DNA from: JBDRHL01 sp043816955
GTDB lineage: Bacteria; Planctomycetota; Phycisphaerae; Sedimentisphaerales; CAYZTY01
DNA: 34,608 nucleotides
NCBI GenBank assembly: GCA_043816955.1
Contig: JBDRHL010000051.1
Location: 1-34,608 of the forward strand
Reading direction: 5' to 3'
Part shown: positions 27,135 to 34,608 of the stretch, piece by piece
How positions within the stretch are numbered: the first letter of the stretch is position 1
Layout of the letters: the number at the start of each line of letters is the position of its first letter
Position numbers and translations under genes: made by a program
Notes under the pieces: model-generated
The model's database searches: none
What the model was told of the DNA's origin: nothing
Seen by the model: only the letters and a program-made list of their open reading frames with translations

Positions 27135-30100
27135 GCAAATCAATCGTAATTATTCTTACTTTGGCAAGTATCTTACCAACAGCGGCATTATCCGCCTCGG
27201 ATTTGACTTATTCAAATACCCGGATTTTGCCGGATAAGTTTACCACTGCGTTATTCCACTTCGATGAACAGAGCAATCTATTTCTTAACACTTCCAATAA
27301 CATGGTTAAATACACTAGCGGTGATAAGACAACTTTTTCTGCTGAGGGAAAATACAACGGTGTCCTTCGTCTTAGGCTCTCGCAGGATAAAAAGACATCA
27401 ATAACTTTTGCGGAAAATGAAATAGACCCCGCGAGTTTCTCAATTGATTTCTGGATGAAAATGTACAGTGAAAGCTCGTTACTCTCACGCGATATGTATT
27501 TTCTAAGCGGGTCAAGGATTTATTTCCGTTATAATTGTACGTGGAACCTGGCCTGTTTCGAATTTGGCGTCCAGACCGCAAAGGGCTGGGTCGGAGTGCG
27601 AACATCCAAAGACACACTAATCGTCAAACCGAATCAGTGGTACCACCTTGCCGGCATTTGTGACGGTAGCGAGATCAGGCTCTATGTGGATGGGCAGCTT
27701 ATTTCAACAGCTCCTGTCAGCGAGCTAACCCGACATGGCGGCTACGTTCTCGGTGCGTGTGCATGGGCTGGCGACCAAAGTTCGGAACTGGACGGTTGGA
27801 TCGACGAATTACGCTTTTCGGCGATTCCGCGGACAGATTTCGGATTCAGCCCCAAACTATCAGACCAGGCAGGCAAAACCGAAGGTACGGCAAATACAAA
27901 GAAGACCGAAACAGAAAAGCCCAGCCAGGCAGATCTGCCGTATGTGGTAATACCAAAGGTAACACAAGGACCAAATATCGATGGAAACCCCAACGGAGGT
28001 ATTTGGGACAAGGCTGCATGGGTAGGTAATCCGGTATACCTTAACCAGAATGAAATCACTTCTAAACTTGATATGCGTGCAGGACTACTCTGGGATGACG
28101 ATTCTTTATATGTCGGGTTCAAATGCTATCAGCATCGCAAACCTGCAGCCGTTACAACCTCAAAAGGTGATGACGGCCTCGAACGTGACGACGCAGTTGA
28201 GGTTACACTTGAGATACCCAGTTTTGTAAAAGCTGACGGCCAACCTGTGCAATTCAAGCTTAATTGTGAAGGTCTCAAAGACGACGCTATCAACTTTGAT
28301 TTTGCCTGGAATCCCGTCTGGGACGGTGCTGTAAGCCGGGAAGGTAATAATTGGTATGCCACATTCAAAATACCATTTGCGAATTTCGGCGTAAAGCCCC
28401 GTATTGCTGATAAGTGGGGTGCAAATCTCGGTGCATTTCTTGTCGGGTATGATTATCGAGCATTTTTGTGGACCCCCGTAAAAACCGGCCATCATCACAA
28501 AGGACCTTTCGGTACTATTGAATTCGGCGACACATCAATTATAGGTAGTTCGATCGAAAAGATCGACAAGGAAATGGCCTCAATCAAAATTTCAGGCAGC
28601 CTTGCCGGCCAGGGAACCGTACGAGCCTTGCTTTTATCAGAATCGGTAAAAAATGATAAAGATGTTGTAGATGGATTCCTTATTGCCAATTTCGATACCG
28701 AATCGCAGGGAGTCGTCCGCCAGGCATCTAAAAAAATCGACGTCTCCGGCAATTGGGAAATTACGCTGGATAACGTTTCACCAGGCAGCTATCTTATAAA
28801 ATGTATAGTACTTAATGCCGCCGGCAAGGCAGTAAATATAGATGTCAAACCTATAAAGATTGAACAATCTATCGAGACTCGAATACTGCGATATCCTGTA
28901 GCGGGCAGTGCCGATGCGGTCGTTACTGTGTATAATATGGGAAAGCCGAGTGTTAAGCCGGCAGAAGTAACGATGAAACTGCTGGATCAAAACGGTCAGA
29001 CCATAAAAACATTCCACACTGAAGAAACAGTTAAACTTGGAAAACCTCTGCATATTTCTTTGGGAAAACTGGAAAATGGGCATCGCTACAAGTTTATAAC
29101 CAAAGCAATGACGGCACAGCAGGACAGCGTAATCGATGACATCGTCGAATTCGAGTTACAGCAAAGACCCCTATGGGCTGATACTGACGCGGGTCTGCTG
29201 CACGGCAAAGTGCTTAAACCATGGACGCCGATAACCGCAAAAGGCACAATAATGTCGTGCTGGGGCCGAAGCTATGATATGGCGGACTCACTGCTGCCGG
29301 CATCAATAATCTCTGGTGGACATAAAATTCTCTCAGATCGAATACAGATAATTGTCGGCTCAAACGATACTACCGTACAGCTTAACAAAACACAAGAACC
29401 TGTAGCTATTGATGTCAGCAAAACAGGCGATACAGCCCGGTTCAGGACAACTGCGGATTCCGGCATCTGTAATGTTAAAGTCGATGGTTCACTGGAATTT
29501 GACGGCTTTATGGCTATTGATGTGGAACTGACGCCGAAAAAGCCGGTTACTCTATTTACGGTCGAAATCCCACTTGAAAATGAAATTGCTGAGTATATTC
29601 AGCCGCTGCCCCGTGTGAAAAACGGCGACCGTACCGGCTTTATACCCACTGAGGGCATATCTTTGGAACCGCTTAATACCTTGTGGATATGCAGCGCAGA
29701 TGCGGGCCTTTATTTTGCATGTGATAGCACGGAGAACTGGACTGCCGAGCATGGTAAAGCAGTTGAGATTATAAGGAGAGATAACGATAGCGTCTTAAAA
29801 TTAAATTTCTTTGCCTCCATGCAAGGTATTACAACATCCCGCCATTATCGTTTTTATCTCCAGGCAACGCCGATTCGCCCATATAATCCGGACTGGTTTG
29901 AAACCGGTTCGAGGGTCATGAATGGCCTGCTATATGGCCATAATGTTACAGCATTGGAAAACGATACGGTGCTTTCCATTCCGATAGGAACAGCCGCCGC
30001 CGAGCAAAAGGGCCTTTGCGAGATTATTCTTGAAAACGAAGCAGACCTCAAGGCAATTACTGAAATGGATTATCAGCACTCCAGTGCGGATGAAAAGATC

Positions 30101-31642
30101 TTCAACATTTCATCACCTTCAGGGAAGATGTCCCTGCTTTATTCAAAAGAAAGAAACGCAATGACACTGATGACACCCTGGGGCGAACTAGGCCTTGAAA
30201 ACAATGCATTGTGGCTTCCGCATGAAATCCACAAACTTGCCTTTGCCTGGGGTGATACCCTGCGATTCTTTATCGACGGTAAAGAGCAGGGTGCATTGAA
30301 TGTGACTGCATTGCCTCTTCCAGATGCTGTTCTCAATCTTGGCAGCGTCAGTGCTCGTTACAACATGAAGGGGTTGCGCATCAGCAAGTCAATCAATCTT
30401 TCATCATTGGCCGACATAACGGCGATGGAAAAAACCGCTGATACACTAATCTTTCACAGTGAAATACTTAATCTGCGTTCAAATGCAAAGACACCGCTTC
30501 ATGTGGCAAAAGAACTGGGCACAAAAACGCTGATTTTCTTTGAAAACTGGTGCACCGCTCAAAATGGCGGCCGTTCCAGGGCGGAACCGCTGCTCAAAGA
30601 AGTTGTCCAGGACTGCCACCGCCTCGGCTTGAAAATTATTTTTTACTTCGGCTTCGAACTTGCCGATGTTCCCGAACATAAAGATATGATAGATGAATGT
30701 AAGGGGCTGGTTAATCAGAGCCCTAATTTCTATGCCCCTGCACAGATGAATACCTATTGGATAAGCTACGGCGGGCCATATCAGGAATACTTGCTCTATA
30801 ACATGAAACGGCTCAAAGACGAAATTGGCATTGATGGAGTCTATCTTGACGGAACACTCAGCCTTGCCGGCAGTGACAACCCCGCTTTTGGCTGCGGGTA
30901 TACCGATCCGAACAGCAATCGGGTTACCACCGTACCGGTACTCCGCATTCGCAGTTTCGCCAAGCGAATTAACAATCTTTTTGTCCAGAACGGAGGAACC
31001 GCCTTTGCCCACCTTCGCATTGTTGCACCGACTATGGGATTTGTTTCAAATACCTATCTTGGTGAACATGTGGGTTTTCTTTCAAAGGAATGGCATAGTA
31101 TTTCAGATGTTATCCCACCGGACGTTGCCCGGGCAATTTACAGCGGGTATAACACGGGTGTCCCTGTGGTTCTGTGTATTCAGAACATGTGGCCGCACCT
31201 GCGGAGCCTGCGACCATACTGGTATGAACGCGCTGCCGCATGGACAGCCATCCACCGGGTAGGGATAAACGTGCTGCTGGAAACCCCGATGGCAAAAGAA
31301 GGTCTCGATGTATTGCGCAAACTAAACTTACTCACAGAATTTGGCATAGATAAATGCGAGTGGATCCCCTACTGGCATATTGATAAAATGCTGACCATAA
31401 AGCCGGATGAACTCAAGATGAGTGTTTACCGGCGTTCTGATGGCGCGATGGTTTGTGCATTGGCCAATATGTCGGATAAGCCGGTCGAGGGCGTTATCGA
31501 TTTTTCCCGGAGCCCGGAGCTCACTTTGAAACCCGGTGCCGCCTGTAAAGATTTTGTGGATCAGGCCGCTGTTAAAATAAACGGCACAAAAATGTATGTT
31601 GATTTAGGGCCTTATGCCGGTAAACTTGCGAGGATTGAATAA
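27131..31642 (+). CDS. Secreted LamG/GH123-like protein with CBM9-like insert, 1503 aa
   Basis: Third paralogue. Signal peptide to about residue 22 (ALSA|SD). Domains: LamG 38-240; a linker rich in Lys, Thr and Glu; a CBM9-like domain about 270-475 (GPNIDGNP.GGIWDKA, later DDAVEVTLEI and GPFGTIEFGD); a beta region 480-680; GH123 N-terminal/DUF6067-like 684-915 (LKPWTPITAKG, ATPIRPYNPDW); LamG-like 925-1090; TIM-barrel-like 1101-1415 with SYGGPYQEYLLYNMKRL and GIDGVYLDG; a beta domain to the end. The CBM9-like domain is absent from the two paralogues. It has no dockerin-like or PEP-CTERM tail. The start overlaps the symporter stop (ATGA), so both belong to one operon. Likely a secreted glycan hydrolase; specificity unknown. 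Confidence 0.85.
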   Translation: MSKSIVIILTLASILPTAALSASDLTYSNTRILPDKFTTALFHFDEQSNLFLNTSNNMVKYTSGDKTTFSAEGKYNGVLRLRLSQDKKTSITFAENEIDPASFSIDFWMKMYSESSLLSRDMYFLSGSRIYFRYNCTWNLACFEFGVQTAKGWVGVRTSKDTLIVKPNQWYHLAGICDGSEIRLYVDGQLISTAPVSELTRHGGYVLGACAWAGDQSSELDGWIDELRFSAIPRTDFGFSPKLSDQAGKTEGTANTKKTETEKPSQADLPYVVIPKVTQGPNIDGNPNGGIWDKAAWVGNPVYLNQNEITSKLDMRAGLLWDDDSLYVGFKCYQHRKPAAVTTSKGDDGLERDDAVEVTLEIPSFVKADGQPVQFKLNCEGLKDDAINFDFAWNPVWDGAVSREGNNWYATFKIPFANFGVKPRIADKWGANLGAFLVGYDYRAFLWTPVKTGHHHKGPFGTIEFGDTSIIGSSIEKIDKEMASIKISGSLAGQGTVRALLLSESVKNDKDVVDGFLIANFDTESQGVVRQASKKIDVSGNWEITLDNVSPGSYLIKCIVLNAAGKAVNIDVKPIKIEQSIETRILRYPVAGSADAVVTVYNMGKPSVKPAEVTMKLLDQNGQTIKTFHTEETVKLGKPLHISLGKLENGHRYKFITKAMTAQQDSVIDDIVEFELQQRPLWADTDAGLLHGKVLKPWTPITAKGTIMSCWGRSYDMADSLLPASIISGGHKILSDRIQIIVGSNDTTVQLNKTQEPVAIDVSKTGDTARFRTTADSGICNVKVDGSLEFDGFMAIDVELTPKKPVTLFTVEIPLENEIAEYIQPLPRVKNGDRTGFIPTEGISLEPLNTLWICSADAGLYFACDSTENWTAEHGKAVEIIRRDNDSVLKLNFFASMQGITTSRHYRFYLQATPIRPYNPDWFETGSRVMNGLLYGHNVTALENDTVLSIPIGTAAAEQKGLCEIILENEADLKAITEMDYQHSSADEKIFNISSPSGKMSLLYSKERNAMTLMTPWGELGLENNALWLPHEIHKLAFAWGDTLRFFIDGKEQGALNVTALPLPDAVLNLGSVSARYNMKGLRISKSINLSSLADITAMEKTADTLIFHSEILNLRSNAKTPLHVAKELGTKTLIFFENWCTAQNGGRSRAEPLLKEVVQDCHRLGLKIIFYFGFELADVPEHKDMIDECKGLVNQSPNFYAPAQMNTYWISYGGPYQEYLLYNMKRLKDEIGIDGVYLDGTLSLAGSDNPAFGCGYTDPNSNRVTTVPVLRIRSFAKRINNLFVQNGGTAFAHLRIVAPTMGFVSNTYLGEHVGFLSKEWHSISDVIPPDVARAIYSGYNTGVPVVLCIQNMWPHLRSLRPYWYERAAAWTAIHRVGINVLLETPMAKEGLDVLRKLNLLTEFGIDKCEWIPYWHIDKMLTIKPDELKMSVYRRSDGAMVCALANMSDKPVEGVIDFSRSPELTLKPGAACKDFVDQAAVKINGTKMYVDLGPYAGKLARIE

Positions 31643-31983
31643 CGATGCTGTCCCTGCTGAAGATTACAGAAGCTGTTTTTTGAGGTCCGAGGCCGGCTGG
31701 GAATTCATCGCCATTTCTATATTAATCAGCTCGGTTATCTGTTTTGCTCTGGTGTTCATCAAAAGCTCAGAGAAAAAAAAGACATCCACTTTATATCTAA
31801 CAGTCGAACAAGTTTGCATGGCCGCTTGTACCTGGCTAAAGGCCCAAAGCCTTGTACCTTCGGCTCAAAGAACACTTTATCAACAATTTCGAAGATTAGG
31901 TATAAAAATCAGTCAATTGAACTCTTGTGTACCGCATAACTTATAACGTAAGCGCTCGACTAAGTTAAGGTCTCGGCCAAGTG
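31643..31983. other. Gap between the third giant gene and the intron remnant
   Basis: Two overlapping frames stay open here without a convincing start. One (to 31946) has a hydrophobic stretch, WEFIAISILISSVICFALVF, followed by KSSEKKK, like a small membrane protein. The other (about 31658-31943) reads like soluble protein, with HGRLYLAKGPKPC and FGSKNTLS, but has no ATG. Neither has a clear ribosome site and I do not recognise either. One may be a gene fragment cut by the intron. Confidence 0.3.
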
Positions 31984-32206
31984 GTGCGACCAGCTAAGGC
32001 TGGCGTGTTCAGAGGGAGTCAGTCCCTCAAGAATAAAAATTAGAAATTCTTTAGCTTGAATGGCAGGAAGGAGAGAAATCAAATGACCTGAAGCCCATTG
32101 ACAAAGCCATCGTAAGGGATGGTGAGCGAGTCACCGGGCTGTAACATGTGTGAATGTAGGTGTAGCCTCGAAACGGACAGACTCCGGAGGTCGAGACGGT
32201 TGCTTA

Positions 32207-32358
32207 ATGCCAAAGACAGCAGAATCTGTCGCATACTGGTTGAAGCGGCAGTTTGGGGACTTTATGTTCATGTCTGCAAAATGGAAACCCTTCAGATGGC
32301 ATACGATTTAGCCAGACAGAACAATGGGGCACCCGGGATTGATGGTGTCACATTTGAG
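32207..32358 (+). pseudogene. Intron reverse transcriptase, N-terminal piece
   Basis: From ATG 32207 the frame begins MPKTAESVAYWLKRQFGD, a typical start for this type of intron protein. Around 32260 the family continuation (LYVHVCKMETLQMAYDLAR...GAPGIDGVTFE) moves to another frame, so about one base has been lost there. The piece ends at the inversion breakpoint in TTGAG, after GVTFE. Confidence 0.8.
32354..32358 (+). repeat. Left inversion breakpoint, TTGAG
   Basis: TTGAG at 32354-32358 is the inverse of CTCAA at 33095-33099. Turning the 736 bases between them gives an in-frame protein through both joints: GVTFE to AIEKAG, and NYFAWGY to SSRCFNY. The short repeat is the likely site of the inversion. 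Confidence 0.8.
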
Positions 32359-33094
32359 TAACCCCAGGCAAAGTAGTTTACCCGGCCACGTAGTATAGGG
32401 TTTATCACCTCAACAACCTTTTCTGTCGGCTGCGACTTCAGTCGGCGAAACTCCTCTTTGAGTTTACGCAATAACTCTGTTCGCTTCTTTAGCAACGGAG
32501 TATATTGCGGCCGCAAAGCACCTTTGAGACTCCGGACTCTACGGAACTCAAAGCCGAGAAAGCCAAAACTCTCATCTCGTCTCAAATCAACCTCTTGCGT
32601 CTTTTCTTCGTTGACTTGTACATCACTGAGCAAGGGTGAACTCACCCCCCCTGCGGGACTCCCTTCTTGCCGCTTGCTTTAAGTATCAGTTTCAACAGAC
32701 GCATTATTTCTTCATCATCTACGCGTTTGGCGACCTTTTCCAGAAGTATATGGTGTCGTACGTTATCAAAATATGCGCGTAAATCAATGTCAATTACTCG
32801 CGTCTTGTGATACACAATTGCTTCAGCGACTCGATCTATGGCTTCATGGGCAGTTCGTCTGGGACGATAGCCGTATGAGCCTGATTGGAAATCCGCCTCG
32901 AAAATTGGTTCCAAGATAAGCTTGAGTGCACCTTGAACCACGCGGTCTTTTATAGTGGGAATTCCGAGAATTCTGGATTTTCCATTACTCTTCGGAATCT
33001 CCTTTTTCCGATTCCGGGTAGGAAGGTATGTACGGTTGACAAGCTCTTGGCAAATCTGCTGTAGAAATCCCTCCATACCGGCTTTTTCAATAGC
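32359..33094 (-). pseudogene. Intron reverse transcriptase, inverted central piece
   Basis: Read on the minus strand from 33094, this begins AIEKAGMEGF, continues through LVNRTYLP, RKKEIPKSNGK, GIPTIKDRVVQ, LEPIFEADF, GSYGYRPRRTAHEA and DIDLRAYFD, and reaches GVPQGG. A run of seven G (32645-32651 on the plus strand as C) breaks the frame; eight would restore GVSSPLLSD. After SPLLSD the sequence jumps to VNEEKTQEVDL, so about 75-85 residues including the YADD catalytic box are missing. It then runs through GFLGFEFRR and NPILRGRVNYFAWGY. Without YADD it cannot copy RNA. Confidence 0.88.
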
Positions 33095-33099
33095 CTCAA
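33095..33099 (-). repeat. Right inversion breakpoint, CTCAA
   Basis: Partner of TTGAG at 32354-32358, in opposite orientation. It lies exactly where the minus-strand reading meets the plus-strand C-terminal piece. Confidence 0.8.
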
Positions 33100-33302
33100 G
33101 CAGGTGTTTTAATTATGTTTACAACTGGGTAGAAAAGAAGGTGCGGCGGCACTTGATGCGCTCACGGCAGCGTAAAGGCTTTGGCTGGAAGAGGTGGAGT
33201 AACCAATTGATATATGAGGAACTGGGACTTTTAGATGATTATCATGTCCGCAGACCGAAACAATCATCGGCGAAAGCAATTTCAGCACGATTAGCCACAT
33301 AA
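33095..33302 (+). pseudogene. Intron reverse transcriptase, C-terminal piece
   Basis: The plus-strand frame reads SSRCFNYVYNWVEKKVRRHLMR, then KGFGWKRWS and LGLLDDYHVRRPK. This is the C-terminal end of the intron protein family (maturase region). It joins in frame to the end of the central piece if the inverted segment is turned back. After HVRRPK the match weakens; KAISAR may be a variant of the usual ending. The frame stops at 33302. Confidence 0.85.
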
Positions 33303-33311
33303 CCGTAAGGT

Positions 33312-33371
33312 CTCGATTGCCATCTGCCAAAACTGCTGCTGGTCAGTGTTAGATTTTTGCTCTTTGCTCAT
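33312..33371 (-). pseudogene. IS66-type accessory ORF, 5' fragment
   Basis: From ATG 33371 on the minus strand, preceded by GGAG seven bases upstream, the frame reads MSKEQKS.TDQQQFWQMAIET. This matches the start of the small accessory ORF of IS66-type elements, which normally continues with a W..SGLSVR.FC segment. Here the match ends after about 21 residues and a stop follows, so it is a broken fragment next to the intron remnant. Confidence 0.6.
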
Positions 33372-33393
33372 GATTGATCTCCAATTACTAATT

Positions 33394-33413
33394 AGAGCAT
33401 AATTTATTGAACA
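33394..33413 (+). repeat. Left terminal repeat of the IS630-type element
   Basis: AGAGCATAATTTATTGAACA. It matches the reverse complement of 34477-34496 except for two adjacent bases. Confidence 0.75.
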
Positions 33414-33441
33414 TATTTTGGGTATAATCGTATGAACTATT

Positions 33442-34473
33442 ATGAAGACACACGATGGCAGAAAACTTTCTCCGCAAGCACAGCAGGAACTGCGCTACCG
33501 GGTAGTTCACGCGATTCTCGAACAGGGGATGGCTCAGACCGATGCCAGTCGCATCTTCGGTGTGGGACGAACTTCGATTTACTATTGGCTCAAGGTGCAT
33601 CAAAAAGGAGGCTATGCAGCACTGAAGGCTCACAAGCGTGGCCCCAAACGCGAATCTCACTTGGCTGGTCATCAAGCGGCAACAATCGTGCGTTTGATTG
33701 CCGATCGTTGCCCCGACCAGTTGAAACTTCCATTTGCTCTGTGGACCAGAGATGCAGTTCGACAGTTGATCAAAAAACGGTTTGGTATCTTTGTTTCTGT
33801 CTGGACTGTCGGGCGCTATCTGAAACGATGGGGTTTCACACCGCAGAAACCTCTTCGCCGTGCCTACGAGCAAAATCCAGAAGCGGTGAAACTCTGGTTG
33901 GAAAAAGACTATCCAGCTATCCGTCAACAGGCCCGGACAGAACGTGCCCAGATACACTGGGGCGACGAAATGGGGATGCGATCCGATCACCAGGCTGGAC
34001 GCAGTTATGGTCTCAAAGGGCAAACACCGGTAATTCCAGGTACAGGCAAGCGTTTTGGCTGCAATATGATATCGGCAATTACCAACAGGGGTCGATTGGC
34101 GTTTATGGTATTCAAAGAACGATTCACTGGGCCGGTGATGATCGAATTTCTTCGTCGGCTGATCAAGCAGAACTCGCGGAAAGTATTTTTGATTGTGGAT
34201 GGTCATCCGGTTCATCGTTCCAGACAGGTCAAACGTTGGGCATATGGACACAAGAAGATTCGGTTGTTCTACTTGCCGGGTTACAGTCCGCAGTTGAATC
34301 CGGACGAGTTTCTCAACCAAGACGTCAAGACCAATGCGGTGGGTCGGCAGCGTCCGAGAGATCAGCCGGAAATGATGCAACGGGTTCGATCGTATCTGCG
34401 AAGTGCTCAACATCGACCTCAGGTTGTCAGAAATTATTTCCAGTATAAAGATGTTCGTTATGCAGCAACATGA
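33442..34473 (+). CDS. IS630-type transposase, 343 aa
   Basis: A single intact frame. Residues about 10-60 form a helix-turn-helix (QTDASRIFGVGRTSIYYWL). A second winged-helix-like part (WTRDAVRQLIKKRFGI...YLKRWGF) spans about 105-135. The DDE core shows D175 (HWGDEMG), D253 (LIVDGHPVHRS) and E289 (PGYSPQLNPDEF), with 35 residues between the last two, typical of the IS630/Tc1-mariner group. The gene fills the space between the terminal repeats. All three acidic residues and full length suggest a working enzyme. It cuts and pastes its own element and has no link to glycan breakdown. Confidence 0.93.
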   Translation: MKTHDGRKLSPQAQQELRYRVVHAILEQGMAQTDASRIFGVGRTSIYYWLKVHQKGGYAALKAHKRGPKRESHLAGHQAATIVRLIADRCPDQLKLPFALWTRDAVRQLIKKRFGIFVSVWTVGRYLKRWGFTPQKPLRRAYEQNPEAVKLWLEKDYPAIRQQARTERAQIHWGDEMGMRSDHQAGRSYGLKGQTPVIPGTGKRFGCNMISAITNRGRLAFMVFKERFTGPVMIEFLRRLIKQNSRKVFLIVDGHPVHRSRQVKRWAYGHKKIRLFYLPGYSPQLNPDEFLNQDVKTNAVGRQRPRDQPEMMQRVRSYLRSAQHRPQVVRNYFQYKDVRYAAT

Positions 34474-34476
34474 AAT

Positions 34477-34496
34477 TGTTCAATAAATATTGCTCT
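34477..34496 (-). repeat. Right terminal repeat of the IS630-type element
   Basis: Its reverse complement is AGAGCAATATTTATTGAACA. The outer part also reads in frame with the truncated transposase to its right (KSNI), so the exact end of the element is open. Confidence 0.75.
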
Positions 34497-34608
34497 TGGT
34501 AGTAATCTTGACGTGCAGCTTAAAGCCGTAAAAAGTCTGATTGCCCAATTCCTTGCCATAAGCGGCGATACCCTTAAAAAGTTTCGAACGTTTTGCCCTG
34601 GCAAACCG
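34480..34608 (-). pseudogene. IS982-type transposase, partial, cut by the IS630 element and window edge
   Basis: The minus-strand frame entering from the window edge reads RFARAKRSKLFKGIAAYGK, then GNQTFYGFKLHVKITTK. KG.AAYGK with FYGFKLH is typical of IS982-type transposases around the second half of the catalytic core. The frame ends in a stop made by the IS630 terminal repeat, so the gene was interrupted there. The missing continuation is not found on the left side of the IS630 element. Confidence 0.65.

Larger units (their letters stand above)
31984..33302 (+). mobile_element. Group II intron remnant, rearranged and 3'-truncated
   Basis: The 5' end is placed at GTGCGAC (31984), matching the GUGYG start of group II introns. 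About 220 bases of structured, stem-rich leader follow before the reverse-transcriptase frame. The encoded protein is recognisable as a group II intron reverse transcriptase/maturase in three pieces: plus strand 32207-32358, minus strand 32359-33094, plus strand 33095-33302. No domain V or VI hairpin with the expected AGC/GTTC features was found after the coding part, so the 3' end seems lost. The element cannot be active as it stands. Confidence 0.8.
33394..34496 (+). mobile_element. IS630-type insertion sequence, apparently complete
   Basis: Bounded by a 20-base inverted repeat, 33394-33413 and 34477-34496, which agree at 18 of 20 positions. It contains one intact transposase gene. The outer six bases (AGAGCA) may belong to the flanking DNA on one side, so the true ends could be a few bases inside. 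IS630 elements duplicate TA at the target; I could not place that duplication with confidence. Confidence 0.75.

Noticed and set aside
7283..31642. SusC/SusD-type polysaccharide utilisation locus
   Set aside because: No TonB-dependent receptor, SusD-like lipoprotein or sulfatase is present; the importer is an SSS symporter.
33262..33400. Domain V of the group II intron after the C-terminal piece
   Set aside because: No hairpin with the expected conserved stem was found; the segment instead runs into the IS66-type fragment.
33388..34413. Minus-strand frame of 341 codons opposite the IS630 transposase
   Set aside because: The plus-strand frame has a complete DDE core; the opposite frame has no motif and is an antisense shadow.

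Overview
The window looks like a carbohydrate-degradation locus from a planctomycete-like bacterium, most likely of the Phycisphaerae/Sedimentisphaerales type. This is inferred from features seen together: very large secreted proteins with LamG domains, dockerin-like calcium loops ending in a conserved Trp, a PEP-CTERM sorting signal (VPEP...GRKRA), a pseudopilin with the GFTLVELL processing site, and several uroporphyrinogen-decarboxylase-like genes. No marker gene is present, so the taxonomy is tentative. No tRNA, rRNA or CRISPR array was seen.

Layout. Positions 55-395 hold the decayed tail of an IS3-type transposase. Positions 518-6475 hold a five-gene minus-strand operon, read from high to low coordinates: a predicted TIM-barrel glycosidase, a predicted six-hairpin glycosidase, a URO-D-like protein, a short URO-D-like protein and a second full URO-D-like protein. 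Several of these genes overlap or lie close together. An 807-base divergent gap follows. The plus-strand cluster runs from 7283 to 31642. It encodes a giant LamG/GH123-like protein (7283-12808), a GntR-type regulator with a good sigma70-like promoter (13148-14227), a secreted two-lobed protein with dockerin-like and CBM9-like modules (14285-16738), a related PEP-CTERM protein (16934-17776), a pseudopilin (17879-18697), a GH95-like enzyme (18776-21217), a second LamG/GH123-like giant with dockerin-like ends (21295-25029), a sodium:solute symporter (25152-27134) and, overlapping it by four bases, a third LamG/GH123-like giant with an added CBM9-like domain (27131-31642).

From 31984 to the right edge the sequence is a graveyard of mobile DNA. 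It contains a group II intron remnant whose reverse-transcriptase gene carries a 736-base internal inversion, the 5' end of an IS66-type accessory ORF, an apparently complete IS630-type element with terminal inverted repeats, and a truncated IS982-type transposase at the edge.

A working model, which is inference: the secreted LamG/GH123-like proteins and cell-surface scaffold proteins bind and cut a complex glycan. The symporter imports products, and the signal-less GH95-like and minus-strand glycosidases finish them. The URO-D-like proteins may handle methyl groups on the substrate or a derived product. The GntR regulator probably senses a sugar. There is no sulfatase, SusC/SusD pair or TonB receptor in the window. 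The most distinctive points are the three GH123-like paralogues with a LamG-like domain between the two GH123-type modules, the nested tandem LamG duplication in the first of them, and the intron inversion that can be undone on paper to restore the reading frame.
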